A stretch of 64,000 nucleotides of DNA, taken from the NCBI GenBank assembly GCA_019426215.1, contig CM033394.1:21534195-21598194 (forward strand), given 5' to 3'. Position 1 is the first letter of the stretch; the number at the start of each line of letters is the position of its first letter. This document shows positions 12,964 to 25,429 of this stretch, piece by piece. The position numbers were made by a program, and so were the translations under genes. A model generated the notes under the pieces. That model made no database searches. It saw only the letters and a list, made by a program, of their open reading frames with translations, and was not told where the DNA came from. This stretch comes from Buddleja alternifolia (lineage: Eukaryota > Streptophyta > Magnoliopsida > Lamiales > Scrophulariaceae).

Positions 12964-13841
12964 TCATTTACATCTACGTGGCGACGTTGCTAGACATCGA
13001 TCCACGACCAATAGGTGCCTTGAATTTAATTGGTGAATTTAATTCAAGGTTTGAATTAATTATTTGGATAATTAATTTAGCCTATTGGGAAGGATTTATT
13101 GCTAGCTTGTTATTGAGCCTAAGGGGTCACACACTTAACTTAGTGTAGTACCTATTGGCTTACTAATTCTATGAGAATTAATGGAGGAATTAATTAATTT
13201 AGAAAAAACGGATTGAAATTAATTAAGTGGACTTAATGGAATATTAAATTAAGTGGAAGACAAATTAATTAGTGGGTTAATTAATTAAATGGAAAAAGAT
13301 TAATTAAATTGGGTCATAGTCTATTTAATAAAGTCAATGAATTTGTAACATTAAATTGACCTAGGCCCAAATACATAGAAGAGAGAAAAGAAGACAAGGC
13401 CCACTAGGTCACTTGGAGACCTAGTGGGCGTCCTCCACTAAGTAGGAGAAGAGAATCCATCTCTTCCCCAACAAGTCACAAATACACGCCTACTCCCTCT
13501 TAGTGTAGGAGTTGGTTTTCTCTCTCTAAGTTCTTTCACGGTAAAAGAAAAATAAAATCCTTTTCTCTTTCACTCAAAAAGCCAAGATTCATCTTCTTTG
13601 CTAGCACTGGTAGAAGAAGATTAGGGTATAAGCTAAGGTATAGATACACTTGGAGGTGCCAATTGAAGCACTGAAAGCGAATTCAATCCACGGATATTCT
13701 TCGCGAGGTAACCATTAATATTGTTATTTATCGTTTTCATTGAATCTAAAGCTACCATATCAACCTATTCCTAATTTGGGCATGCGATTTTTATTGTTGT
13801 TCATTTATGCTGCTCGCATCCCCAGGGACAATTCCTAACAA
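12964..13841 (+). mobile_element. Truncated LTR, 3' part (family D, copy 2)
   Basis: The stretch ends GGGACAATTCCTAACA and shows the layout seen in the last third of the LTR 28897-41449: a GTTGCTAGACA word, a run of AATTAATT-rich sequence, a TATA-poor leader with polypyrimidine runs, and a terminal CCTAACA. Its left side directly abuts family A copy 1, so its 5' two thirds are missing. It has no coding capacity. The assignment is by eye from shared words, not from an alignment. Confidence 0.5.
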
Positions 13842-14720
13842 GTTCATCCTGGACATAATAGATAAATTATAGAACAATTCTATTAGATTTATTGTACTTT
13901 CCCTCATCCACGACCTGTACCCAAAAGAGGAATCCACCACTTTTCTTGTGTCATGGACCTCATTTGGAATATGAGAACCATACATATGACCCCCTTTGAT
14001 ATATCGAATTATGTACTACCTCCCTTGTAAAACAACAATTATTAAAACACCCCTTATGATTTTTTAAATTATACGCAACGCCTCCCTCAATCAATTATGC
14101 CTACAAACTCTAATATGAAGACAAAAATGCCCTCATATTTTGAAAATATTTACACTATATTTTATTTATTTTCTTTTATTATTATGTTAAATTTAACTTT
14201 TTTATTATTATTTTTTCCTCGCCTTCTTCTCCAACCCATCTTCTTCCCCAAAACCCTAACTGTTAGGTTGGATAATCTCCGGGGTAGGTTAGCACAGCTA
14301 AATTTAAAAAATTTAATAATCCAACCCCAAAACAGGATTAATGGTCGGTTTAATCAAACTAATATAAACGAGAAAAATCTAACTACGCAAAATATCTTTC
14401 GCGCTATTTCCCTCGTACAAGTTTCTGATTTGTTAACCCGAACCGAAAAATTATGTCTCCTTGTTTCCGTTCGAACCCGTCGGCTTTCACGAAATCCCGA
14501 GCTTCAATTTTTCGTTCCTTTTGTATCTCCAAGCGATCCAATCGTCTCGCCTCTAAGATGTATCCACACCTCCGTATAGTTCCCAATAAATAAATATATG
14601 GTGCTAGTCTATATATTTATTTTAGATCCAATAAGCTTAATATATGAAGGTGGGAAAATATAGTGAAAGGTTAATTGCAGCACATGAGCAAAACCTTGTC
14701 AAGAAATAATGGAAAGGGCG
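13842..14720. other. Unassigned stretch between LTRs
   Basis: No gene is supported. A 160-codon frame at 14097-14579 (+) starts with a hydrophobic, phenylalanine-rich part and turns basic. It overlaps an antisense frame, matches nothing I know and lies in TE-dense DNA, so I do not call it. Around 14587-14625 there is a small AT-rich inverted repeat (AATAAATATAT ... ATATATTTATT). Confidence 0.5.
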
Positions 14721-17700
14721 ATGTTTACTTGGAGAACTAGAAGACAAAATTCTCTCTTTTTCTCTCTATGTGGGTGATGGGTTTCGTTCGAAAAAGCATA
14801 AACGCAGCGGAAGGGATTTCAAAAATTAAAACGAAAACCCAATTGGTACTCTAATTCGCATAATTGAATCTAAAAGCGTATAACGAATAAAACTTACTCG
14901 TTAATATGAATATGATGATGGAGAAAAACTTTTTCTTCTCCAAACTCAAAATATTGAAGCTTCCAAATCTTCAATCCTTTGGTTTAATTCTTCAAACTTG
15001 AACTTGATCCGAACAACGAAAATACGTCGTCCCTAAATCGTCACGCACGGATCAACAAACAAAAAATCCCCTTTCTTCTTTCTCTATGGTCGACGGCTAG
15101 GTATAGAGGAGGGGAGGAATATTTTTCTTTCTTTTGAGAGTTATGAGAGTTGTGTATTCTTCTTCTTCTTGTTCTAAGTCAAAGAGTCCTTATATACCTC
15201 ATGACTTATTAAACAAGTCAAAACAAAAGAGCCCTAATATGTGGCCTCTCAAAGACGCCACTTTGAGGGCCTCATAGGCATCCAATTGGACTCCTTATTT
15301 AGCCCCAGGATTTGTTTTGTTTAATTAATTTCTTATTTCAATTAATAATTTATTATATCCAATAAATTAATTAATTAATTAAATAACCAAATTAATTAGA
15401 TAAATTAATTCATTAATATATTTCACATTGAAATTAATTAATAATTAATCTTATCATTATAATTAATTTTTTTCATCTAATGAATAATTAATTATTTAAT
15501 TTATCCAATAAATTAAAACTCCCAGAAGAAATAATAGAAATTCCTTTTTCTTCATTTTTCTTTGTCAATCCTTTAGCGCGACTCTTTAGGTTCATTTCGT
15601 TTGGTAATGAGAGGAAACCAAAGGAAGTGGGTAACACCTAGTCAGTCACGTGGCCCACTTCGTAACCCAAACGAAAACGAATGATAGAATGATTCCGAAA
15701 CCTTCCAATTGTAAATACCGTATATGTATAAACCCTTTGTTCACATTCCCAGGTCAAGTGAGAGTCATGGTTATGTCAAACTCACTGGACTTGACCATAT
15801 GTATAAATCATAATAAATACGAGATCATTGAAATTGATTTAGTGCCAAGCACAATCGTCTCGTTTGCTTTGGCCAAAGACTTTGATTTCTATTTATCTAT
15901 AATTACATAGGGTACATACTCATTCACTTATGAGAGAACAAATCCCATATTAGATATCTGCTTAGATTACCACTTGTCCATCAAGTCCGCATTTCGAGGT
16001 TGACCCCACCAAAGGGTGAATTGGTTCTAACTACTCTAGTGAAAGACTTGATGTCACAAGTGCATCTTCAGCCTGATACTTCAGGTCAAAGGTTCACATA
16101 TACCTATTACGCATAATCAGTTCCGTCATTGACAGTCACAGAGTGAAAACCCATGTGACAGAACCGATGCGAGTCGTGTTCGAACATATCAGTTCCACTG
16201 ACGTGTCTACAATCTTAATCTCCTATCATCCCATGATACCAGACAAACACTCCTATGTCGGAGCTAAGATTGTACAAGTATTCGAAGTCTTTATTTGTCC
16301 ATTAAAGACTTCATATTACTTGCGAACTTATTTTAGTAATCAAGAGATCTCTCTAGTGCCAATCTTCATATCCCATAGGAAGTAGAGGGATTGCACTGAA
16401 AACATGGACAAAACGTTTTACACAACTTATAGATGCAGATAAGAATTAAGTGAAAACTCAATAATGCCTTTTATTTAAGAAGAGTTTAAGTTTAATACAA
16501 GATATATGCCCTATACATTCTATCCTCTATGGCATCTGAGGGCATAATCCTAACAGTGAGACGAAAAATCACTAGGTGAAAAAGTGTGTGTGTGTTTTTC
16601 TTAACGCACATATTTATAGGGAGACTCCTACGTTCAGTTTACTTGGAAGTCAAGATAAAATCAAAACTCCAAGATTTGACTTTCATCTAATCCAAAGTAA
16701 ACTCAATTAAGGAGTTTCTTTAAAACAAGGAACTTAGCCAACAAGCTAACTTATTCCTTTTCTCTCTCCTAAATATTTTTTTGATTTCAACTTGATCAAG
16801 ACTTGGAAAAGGATTTATCTACTCCCCATTTTCGTCCGCCACACACGCCTCTTTAGGCCTTGGAGTCCAAATTTTTTTATCTTACTTGATTTAACTTTTG
16901 ACTCCTTATTTAATTAAATAGTCCAACCATTTAATTAAATATTCCATAATAATTAAAGTCCAACCTTAATAATTATTACCCAATTATTTCATTAATCTTA
17001 TTTAATTTTTGACCAAGTCTACTAATTAAATAAAAACCTTGGACTCTACTAGGTCCATTAATTAATTAATCCACCTTGATTAATTAAATAGTCTAATTAG
17101 TTGATCTTCCAACAATTAATTAATATTCCATTTTAGGTGGTTAGTCCTAGACTTTCCTAATTCCACTTCAAATTCCAAAGTTGATTAATCATATCTTACA
17201 AGCAGGAACCTTAGGAGTATGTGTATGATCCCTTAGGCTCGTTCATGTTCTAGTAATGAGTACACTTTCCAAAAGTGTCATTGTACCTTTGTTTATTTAG
17301 AAAGTACTAGATTAAATCTTCCTTGATTTAATCCGACCATGAATTATTTCCCATAATATCATGGCACCTACAAATCGAGGTTACTGTCTAGCAACGGACT
17401 CCGAAGACCTAGACATAAACGATATTAAGATACTTAACCTATCATAACCACGATCCTCGCATAAGTAAGATCCCTCCATCAAAATTCCCGATTGGTATCT
17501 CGAGTAATGGCTTAGTCGAAACTCTTACGACACAATCTCTATATTCCCTTCATTGCTTGATATCGATTCTCGCAATCCAAATGAGAAAACACTCCGCCTC
17601 TTTGGAGTTTGGATTGCCATAGTTTGGCCAAAGTTTCCTTGAATCGATTCATTGGGCAAAACATCAAAAATGTCTGACTTGCTAAATCAGTGACGGATCT

Positions 17701-18239
17701 CATCTTAGTCTCTCATGTACCTTGACACATAATCATACTATACCCAAGATATCACATATGATGACTCGCAAAGGTATCATGAGATAAGTCAAAGTATAAT
17801 CTTGGAAATTCCATATTCGATCAGGAAAACCATTTTAGGAATTTTTGGCGGGGTTGTTCAGTTCACTCATTATCCCAATGAGAACCCTCGTACACATCTA
17901 TGCCTATGGAACGAGGCACGTTCCCTAAGAACACATGTGTACAAGCAAGTCGTTAGGATATTTGTCAATATCCCTCATCTTAACAGACCCTATAACGTCT
18001 TGGAACCTTTTAGGAATCAAGACCTTGAATACATATTCCATCATCATCATTTCCGATGTCCGATAATGTCCCATAGTCATGTGTGATTCAAGAAACTTCC
18101 TTCTAAGCATATAAAGATAGATAAAGAAAAAAGAATGTCATAATAAAATTAACTTTATTTATTAGAAATGATTATCTCATAGAGTCTATTACAAAAAAAT
18201 AGCGCCAAAAAATTGGCGCGCCGAGCATCTACTCTAACA
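14721..18239 (-). mobile_element. LTR in minus orientation (family D, copy 3), split by a family A LTR
   Basis: The right end is clear: plus strand ACTCTAACA ending at 18239, so on minus the LTR starts TGTTAGAGTAGATGC. It runs left through blocks shared with the other family D copies, including the CTGTCTAGCAACG block near 17390. A TATA-like word on minus lies near 16611. It is interrupted at 14775-16555 by the family A solo LTR and continues to the left of it. The left end is uncertain; a TGTTTACTTGG word at 14721 is the best candidate. Length without the insert is about 1.7 kb. Confidence 0.5.
14775..16555 (-). mobile_element. Solo LTR, copia type (family A, copy 2)
   Basis: It runs from TGATGGGTTTCGTTCG (the usual TGTT start has become TGAT) to GCATAATCCTAACA, 1.78 kb, the reverse complement of copy 1. 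The five bases on each side are GTGGG and GTGAG, a 4/5 match and a plausible target-site duplication. This supports insertion as a unit into the family D LTR. It closely resembles copy 3 at 50900-52583 along its length. It has no coding capacity; the frames at 15650-15910 and 16143-16385 are conserved only because the LTRs are related. Confidence 0.8.
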
Positions 18240-18907
18240 CTAACCCTATCGTATCTTTCCTCTCACTCCACCATCAAAGTTCAACCTCATGTACACCACC
18301 CCCACCTGCCATTGGCAAATCACACCACGATCACTACCTTCACCTCAGATTGAACAAGTCCGAATTACCCAACTATAAACATAAATCCAAAGCCTTAATG
18401 AATCAAGTATGTAGACAATTGTATTCACTCAAAATCACAATAAGACAGGGATGATTGTGCATTGAGTGCACCAAGCCAATAAAGAACAGGGTGAATCCCT
18501 TCTGCACTAAATACAACAACTTAATGTCGAAAGCTTTGAGCATTGCCCAAATAATTTGATTTCAATCAGAAAATTTTAAATCTGAGAGAGAGATCGCAGA
18601 CACTGCTCCTCCTCATCAAAATAGCGCCGTTGACCCCTTCAAAATCTCATCGGCACCACTCCCTCACCAAAATAGTGTCGTTGTCGCCTCCTTACAAAAT
18701 TGTGCCATCACTAACAACCCACCACACCCTGTACCGGGGACGACAAGAAACAGGAGGCGGCGCTGGGAGAAGGGGGGGAGAGTTGAACAATGTTGTGGCA
18801 GCGATGCCGATGCAAAGGAGGAAGGAACGTGGGGAAGAGCAGCTATGCGGCGGAGGTGGAAGGTCGGTCTGACGGCGAATGGTGGTTTGCAGACCATATC
18901 CAAATAT
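18240..18907. other. Unassigned stretch before the Mutator-like element
   Basis: No gene is seen. Around 18600-18720 the sequence is rich in imperfect repeats of an AAAATAGYGYCGTTG-like word. Open frames here lie on both strands and are compositional. The last nine bases form one half of the probable 9-bp target-site duplication of the MULE. Confidence 0.5.
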
Positions 18908-18963
18908 AGGGAACTTAGCAATATTAGACCCCAATTGCATGGGTGTTGCAATATTAGACCCCT
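18908..18963. repeat. Left terminal inverted repeat of the MULE
   Basis: About 32 bases match the right end. The word GCAATATTAGACCCC occurs twice in tandem-like order (18917-18931 and 18945-18959), so the terminal region has an internal repeat that could be two transposase-binding sites. In MULEs the transposase binds within the inverted repeats. Confidence 0.75.
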
Positions 18964-19490
18964 TATGTCTGGGATTTTCTTTTCTTTTTTTTTTAATAGT
19001 GAGAAGGCCATTTTGGTGTGAAGTGCCCAGAATACCCTCCAGTAAAAGTCCCTCCCAAAGGAAGAAACGTTTCAGCGTTTCTTGTTTTCCTTTTTTTTTT
19101 CTTTTTGATTTAATGTATTATGTAATTACATTTAAGCCCTTTGAGCCAAAATAATTGTAAAAGCGTGTGACAACTTTAGTAAACGTCCACTTCTGAAAAC
19201 CTTCCAATTTAACATTTGGATTAATGTTGAAATTCTAAATGGGCAAAAATCAAGGGAGAGCAGCCGAGAAGGGGAAAGAGCATAAGAACCATACCGGCCG
19301 ATATTTATACAGTATATCAGAGGAAAGAAGCCAAGTAAATCTTGTATAATTGTTCATAAACATCCTCCTCCCACCTCTTCTTCATTTCCCCAAGGTAATT
19401 TGAATTTTGAAGCCAGATTCGCAATTCTAGGGTTTTTGATTTTGTAATTTTGATTGTTAAACCATTATTGTTTAGTCCCATTATCGATCA

Positions 19491-22400
19491 ATGGCTGCTT
19501 CCTCCTCATCGGGTACCAAACGCCAACGTGAAGTGGCTTCAGCCGGCCCTGGAACTTCCTCCACACCCCCTGTAAGTAAACTAACTTCGAAGTATTTAAT
19601 ATGTTTAGCAAAATTTATAAATGTAGTTTTTTCGGGTTGTGTGTGATGTATTATTTACTGTGTTTTAGGTTTGATGGTTGGTAATTGTTGATTTTTGTTG
19701 GATAACCTGATTTTTTTGTATGGTATAAAAGTTTAGTCGTTAAATTTGACAAATGTTTTTGTTGAAGCGTGTTGTTTCAGGGAAATTAGGAAGTATATCT
19801 TGATATAGGGTTATATCAGTTTATGTTTATAAGTAATTTAATTGAATTTTGTCTTAGGTTTCCGACCCAAACGACATCCCTCGGCCTACTCTTACATTGA
19901 GTCCCGATAAATTTAACTTGAAGTGTAAAGTTGGCAGCAAATGCAAATTGAAAGAGGATCTTAAGTATATTGAAGAGTGTTTAAGTGACCATCCCGATGG
20001 TATAATGTGGTTTCAAAACTCTCAATTTGCCCCATTATTCGACGTTGCTTCGGACATGGACATGGTGTTAACTCCTCTGTGGATGCTTCTAACCCGAATA
20101 GTGGAGTCTCCAGACCATTCTGAAATTTGGTTTGTTGTAAATGGCATTCCTATTCGTTATTCTTTGTTGGAGCATGCAATTATGAGCAAGTTGAATTGCT
20201 TCCGGTATCCTGCAGCTTCAAAGGTTGTGGAGGATGATAATTTTAGTCGTAGATACCTTAGCCCTAAAGCCACCGTTAAAATTCTTAGGGAACAACTTAA
20301 GAAGCGTGTGATCTGTGGAGAAGTAGACCGTTCTAGAACTCGTCGAAAGTCTTCGAAGAAGGCTGCGAAGAAGGTCGCGATTAGTTCCAGTGACAAAGCA
20401 TTAGAGATCCTTCTATCCGACAAGTTAAAGCTTGCGTTATTGTATTTGTTGGTTTCTATTTTTTTTATCCCGCCACATGATGATTCATCAATTGACTCCC
20501 GTCTTCTTGCAATTGTTGATGACCTTGAGTTTGCGAAAACTTATCCATGGGGTAGGCTTTCTTATTCTGTTATGATGGACCAATTGAAAACCTTGGACTT
20601 GAAGAAAAAATTGGCTGCGGCAAATCCATAGTGCAACTTTCGTTGTTTTGTTCTCCCACTTATGGTAAATTTGGTTTTTATCTTTCATTGTTAATTGTCG
20701 ACTTACTGTTATGTGAATATTTGATAATATCTTTTTTGTTCCTATGTTAGCTTCTTCCTTTCGAGTGTATACCCGCACTCTCACCAATGATTGGGCGGTT
20801 GAGGGAGAATATGCCCGGACAATTGCCGAGAATGTGCAAATGGACCACTAAACTTCTTCACAAGAGACAATATCCCACGTTGTCTCAAATTCTTATGTTG
20901 GTTGGAAACACCCAGGTTAGTATTTCATTGCCAATTTGAAATGTTAAAACCTCAAACCTTATAAATTTTGTTATTTGCGTATCAATCTTCGCCTTTTATA
21001 ATGAATTGTATTAATTCTATTATATTTATTTGTTTATTTGTTTGATAGGATATTAAAAGCCTACTTCAAGCCACGTCGGAGGAACTGGCAACGGACCACA
21101 TACAAAGCTTTGCTCCTTTTGATCATGCCAACAGCAAGGTCCATGACCCCACCACCAAATTATGGACTGAAATACTCGAGAAAGGAGGTAGAATTGTATT
21201 TGATGACATTTTCTGAATAGATTTGGAATCTCGACATTCCATTCTTCCAGTGAGTAAAATTGCAACCATAATCGACGATGATGGTAGAAGACCTGAAAAG
21301 GAAAATGTTGAATGTGAGGCAAGCAAAGTTGCACAGGACAATGTTCCTGGTGTTTCATCCATTCCCATGAATACCAATGATATGGTTATGAAAGTCCTTC
21401 GTGAATTAATAGCAAAGGGTGATTTGTTATCACAAAAGATTGATTTGTTATCACAAAACAGTATTGCTATGAGTGAAAGGTTAGAAAAGGTTGAAAGTGT
21501 GTTAAAAGACCTTTCAACAACGGTTGGAGGTGATGAGGATGATGATGATGGGGTTCTTGGTGAGGATGAAGGGGTCGGTGGTGATAAGGATGATTTTGTT
21601 GGTGAGGATGTGAATGAAGGACTTGGTGGGGATGCAGGTGAAGGACTTGGTGAGGATAAAGTTGATGGTTTAGCCATGGTCCTTTTTAATCATGGTGGAG
21701 TGGTTGTAGGTCCTGATCCCATGGTAGATGTAGTTGTACAAGAAGAATCTGAGTTTTATTTGAAGAGGATGCCAAAGAAATCCAAGTACCAAAAATCTCC
21801 ATTTACCAATCCGGATGCAAGGAAGAAGAAGAAGAAGAAAGTACGTAAGACGTAATATGGCATTAGGTGTAATGGTTTTATTAGTTGGTTTGGTTTGATG
21901 ACTGTGTTTGTTTGTAGTACTATGGGTACTGTGTTGGTATACAATATTAGTAACGTTATTCAGTACTTTTATTTTTGTTAGTACTAGTACTTGTATTAGT
22001 ATTAGTATTTGTAATATTGTATTTGCTGCACTGTGTTTGTTTATAGTATTATGTGTACTGTATTTGTATACAATATTAGTATTAGTAATTTTATTCAGTA
22101 TTAGTATTTCTGTTAGTACTAGTACTTGTATTAGTATTAGTATTTGTGTTTGCATACAATATTTGATAATATTCCACTGTGTGAATTTATCTTTTTGTTT
22201 AACATGTTTTTTCGAACCCCAGGTGGAGTCGGGCCCAAATACTGGTACAGAACCGGTGAAGAATGATATGGCTGGGGATTTTTTTTGTGCCTCTTACTCC
22301 AGAAGAAAAGGATGTTGTTTCCGAAGCCTTGACCCGTTTAAGTTCTGAAAAAGTGTTGGTGACTCACTCTAATATTCAGATTACCGGCGAACAGTTACGG

Positions 22401-22987
22401 TGTTTTCTGGCAAGAGGTTGGCTCAAATCTGATGTGATTAATGTGTATTTCAATTGTTGAAAGAAAGAGAGAGGAGGGAGCCAACCAAATTTTTAAAGTG
22501 CCACTATTTTAACACTTTCTTTTACACCACTTTGGTTCGTAATGGTGTATATGATTTCAAATCTTTCGAGGATTGGACCACCCCGACCAATCTGGGATAT
22601 CACCTCCTTGATTGTGAAAAAAAAATTGTGCCTATTCACAAACCCGATCATTGGTGTTTAGCTAATATCAACAAAAAGGAACAAAAGCTCCAATATCTTG
22701 ATTCTGATGGTGGACAAGATGAAGAAGTTTTGAAATTTCTTGCTATGTATTTTGTTGATGAGGTGAAGCACAAGAGTGGAGAAGCCGTTGATCTGAGTTT
22801 GTCGAATCACAAGTACACCAAGAACCTTCCTCGACAGGAAAATAACTACGATTGTGGAATGTTCATGATCAAGTACGCCGACTTTTGTAGTAGTTCGGCT
22901 GGCATTGGTCTTTGTTTTGGACAGGCTGACATGTCATATTTTAGGCAGCGGGTAGTTAAGTAGATTTTGAACTTGAGAGTTGATTGA
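19491..22987 (+). pseudogene. ULP1/C48 cysteine peptidase gene with DUF1985-like N-terminus, MULE-borne, broken
   Basis: This resembles plant transposon ULP genes, whose products are SUMO-protease-like C48 peptidases. My model has five exons in phase: 19491-19571, 19858-20664, 20751-20915, 21049-21840 and 22223-22987. Exons 2-3 carry the DUF1985-like part (WFVVNGIPIRYSLLEHAI, CFVLPLM, then LPFECIPALSP). Exon 4 ends in an acidic GED-rich stretch and a lysine run. Exon 5 holds the peptidase core: His in KPDHWCL (codon 22649), Asp in YLDSDGG, and Gln/Cys in RQENNYDCGMFM (Cys codon 22853). The catalytic triad is therefore intact. Lesions: TAG at 20629, TGA at 21214, a frameshift in a T8 run (22279-22286), a one-base frameshift near 22454, and TAG at 22961 just before a plausible C-terminal EILNL-like tail. 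The gene is most likely dead. It is the first of three plus-strand cargo genes. Confidence 0.85.
21901..22158 (+). repeat. Two-copy 129-bp tandem duplication in the last ULP intron
   Basis: The stretch starting ACTGTGTTTGTTTGTAG at 21901 recurs at 22030 with about 129-bp spacing. Within each copy runs of ATTAGT/ACTAGT words are themselves short repeats. It lies wholly in the intron 21841-22222. It is probably replication slippage; no function is visible. Confidence 0.7.
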
Positions 22988-23693
22988 TGAACACTGAAAT
23001 TGCTATTAACTTGTAGATACTTTTAATGTATTGTATCAGATTGGCATGCAGTATAACTAGTATTATCCGTATACTGCCCAGATTGGTACCGAGTATAACT
23101 AGTATATTCCTTAAAATTTATTGCTTTCTACTATATTTTTGTTAACTTGTAATTCCCAATTAGCATTAGTGTGAGATTTTTTTGTTTGGTATTTAAAAAC
23201 ATATTGGCCATTAGTGGATAGATTTTTTGTTTGGTAAAAAAGTAAGATGAGATTTAATGCATTATTGAAGTGGGTGGTTCTCAATCCATCCATCCCATCT
23301 ATTTATTCAATATATGTAGTATAATAGTTATACTAGCTATACTAGAGGTCATTCGAAACAGTATAATAAATGTGGGGAGGTTATCACATTGGTTTGGGTG
23401 AGAGGAAGTTTGAAAGCCTCACACCACACGTTCATCCCCCACCATATTTGTGGGAAGTTTAAATTTTGACGGCTGTTAGTTATGATAAGAGCAGAGGTTA
23501 ATTTATTAAACTCCTTCTCTGCCCTTTCCCTTTCCTCTCCTCACTTATTTATTTATTTAGGAAATCTATGTAGCTTCTAGAAAAACATTTTCACTGTCTC
23601 TCTTCTCTCTTCACTCATCCGAAGCTTCACTCACTCTCACTTTCTACCTTTCTTCCTTCCTCACTTATTTTACCCATCATTTTTCAATCTACC
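22988..23693. other. Spacer between ULP and F-box genes; F-box promoter region
   Basis: No coding sequence is seen. It contains several AGTATAAC and GTATAC words (23045-23110 and 23320-23345) of the kind that also cluster upstream of the GRF gene. Pyrimidine-rich sequence and a TATTTATTTATTT run at 23547-23560 lie shortly before the F-box start codon and may be its core promoter and leader. Confidence 0.4.
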
Positions 23694-25279
23694 ATGGATA
23701 TTGAACATAGATTAAGTGTGCTTCCTCCTGATGTGATATTTCACATTATGGATCGGTTATCAAACCTATCAGTGGTGGAGGCATCAAGGTTGGCATTTAT
23801 ATCAAAACATTTCCAACATCTTTGGTACACTATCCCTAAACTCGAGTTCAATCATGGGGCTTTTTTACAGCATAATATTTTTTTGTATAGAGGCTTAGAT
23901 TTTTCAGATTTTGTTAATCGCACTGTTGAACAACATAACAATAGTGTTGTTCATACTTTGATACTTGATTTTGGTAGGGGGAGGGAGGTGGCGACCGTAT
24001 TAGGGAAGATTGGGTATTATTTAGTGTTGATCACCATGTTCGAAAACTTAAAGTAGTTGGTCGTTTATTAAACTCTCTCCCTAGCAGCCTATTTTACTCA
24101 CATACAGTTGTTGATCTTAAACTATCTCTGCCTAAGTATGTTGTTATGTGGGAGGATGGAATCTTAATGCCAAATTTGAAAAAACTAGTATTGAAGCGTG
24201 TAGTAATGATTGACAATTGGTTTGGCTTTAAGAATTCAAAATGGTTTCCCACATTAGAGGAGTTACAACTACTTAGTTGTGATTTTGAAAATATTCATGA
24301 ATTTTCGGGTTATTTCCCCTGTTTGAAAATAATAAAAATGGCTTTCAACCGAGGCCAAAGCAATATCAGCATACGGCTATCGATCCCAAATTTAGATTTG
24401 TTGGTTATTTTAACGACACAAAATCAGGGGGTGTCGGGGCATATGCATGTGTCTAGAGCTCGTACATTGAAATGGATATTACGTGGTGATGACATGGACT
24501 TTGAAAGTAATTGCACTGATAACCTTTTCCATCGAGAGGTTGTTAAAATGGTTAAAGAATTATTCCTCACCGATGACGCTCATGTGTCGATCATTTTGGG
24601 ACAGGTATACCTATCATTTTTTTGATAAGGGATTATTCTATGTGCATTAAATCTAAAGAAGTTGTTTTTCATTTTATGTTTTTGGTACTTTGGTAGGTTT
24701 TGGCCAGCGTGGATGGTCTACATCGTCGTGTGTCATCGTGTTATTTTGTCGACTTGTTCAGCTTAAATATGACATGTTTGAACAAGATCGATCATCTCGC
24801 AATGACACTGGTGATGATTAGTAGATGTCCGAACTTGGAAACATTTTCAATTAATTTGGTGGTAATATTCTACATTTTAAGATTTGTTGATTATAACATG
24901 GTTAATTAACACTTTGATATCGGATATTCCGTTAATAAAATGGTTTCTGTTTTTTACCTGTTTTGTAGCCGAGTGACACTTGGTAAACAATCCCACAAAT
25001 GTTGGTCAATATGTAGAAGAGTGGAATTTGGGTGAGTTGGGATTGGACAATTTGGATGTGGTGAACGTAACAAATTTCACGGGCACTGAATGCAAGATGA
25101 GCTACGTTATGCACGTGTTATTGCACGCATCTCAGTTGCAGAGGGTAAATATTGTGTGCAACGACGCTTTTGCTGCTGACCGTGATATATGTTACCAAAA
25201 AATTAGGACGATAAGGTTGTTTCCAAGATTATCGGAAAATGTGCAGCTTCGTTTCTCGTTTATGCAATATATATACTGA
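23694..25279 (+). pseudogene. F-box/LRR (FBD-type) gene carried by the MULE, broken
   Basis: The N-terminus shows an F-box: DIEHRLSVLPPDVIFHIMDR, continuing with a SRLAFISKHFQHLW block. F-box proteins recruit substrates to SCF ubiquitin ligases through SKP1. A leucine-rich part follows (MPNLKKLVLKRV, FPTLEELQLLSC, FPCLKIIKMAF). The last exon resembles an FBD domain (NVTNFTGTECKMSYVMHVLL, then HASQLQRVNI). Exons are 23694-24604, 24697-24858 and 24969-25279 with GT..AG borders. There is a frameshift near 23990, where the two halves of exon 1 lie in different frames, and another near 24979 at the start of exon 3. It is thus a pseudogene in this copy. It lies between the ULP and GRF genes, all on the same strand. 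Confidence 0.8.
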
Positions 25280-25380
25280 AAAGATTGCTATCCAGTATAA
25301 CCGGAATTTGACATTTATAACCGGATAAGATTATCGGAAAATGTGCAACTTCGTTTCTCGTTTCTCGTTTCTCGTTTCCA
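25226..25380 (+). repeat. Local duplication at the end of the F-box gene
   Basis: The words AGATTATCGGAAAATGTGCA and CTTCGTTTCTCGTTT of the F-box terminus recur about 100 bases downstream (25328-25362). The second copy is followed by a CGTTTCT triplication. It is slippage-type duplication with no coding meaning. Confidence 0.6.
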
Positions 25381-25429
25381 ATGAATCCCCAATTTGACAA
25401 TCATTTTGATGAATATTAACCTGTATAGC

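Noticed and set aside
14097..14579. 160-codon plus-strand frame
   Set aside because: Hydrophobic, low-complexity N-terminus, an antisense frame over the same bases, no family resemblance, and it lies in LTR-rich DNA.
15650..16385. Frames conserved between 15650-16385 and 51764-52472
   Set aside because: The similarity is that of family A LTR copies over their whole length, including non-coding parts; it does not show coding.
21123..21677. 184-codon minus-strand frame, serine- and proline-rich
   Set aside because: Antisense of the acidic GED-rich part of the ULP gene; reverse reading of GAA/GAT codons gives S and P.
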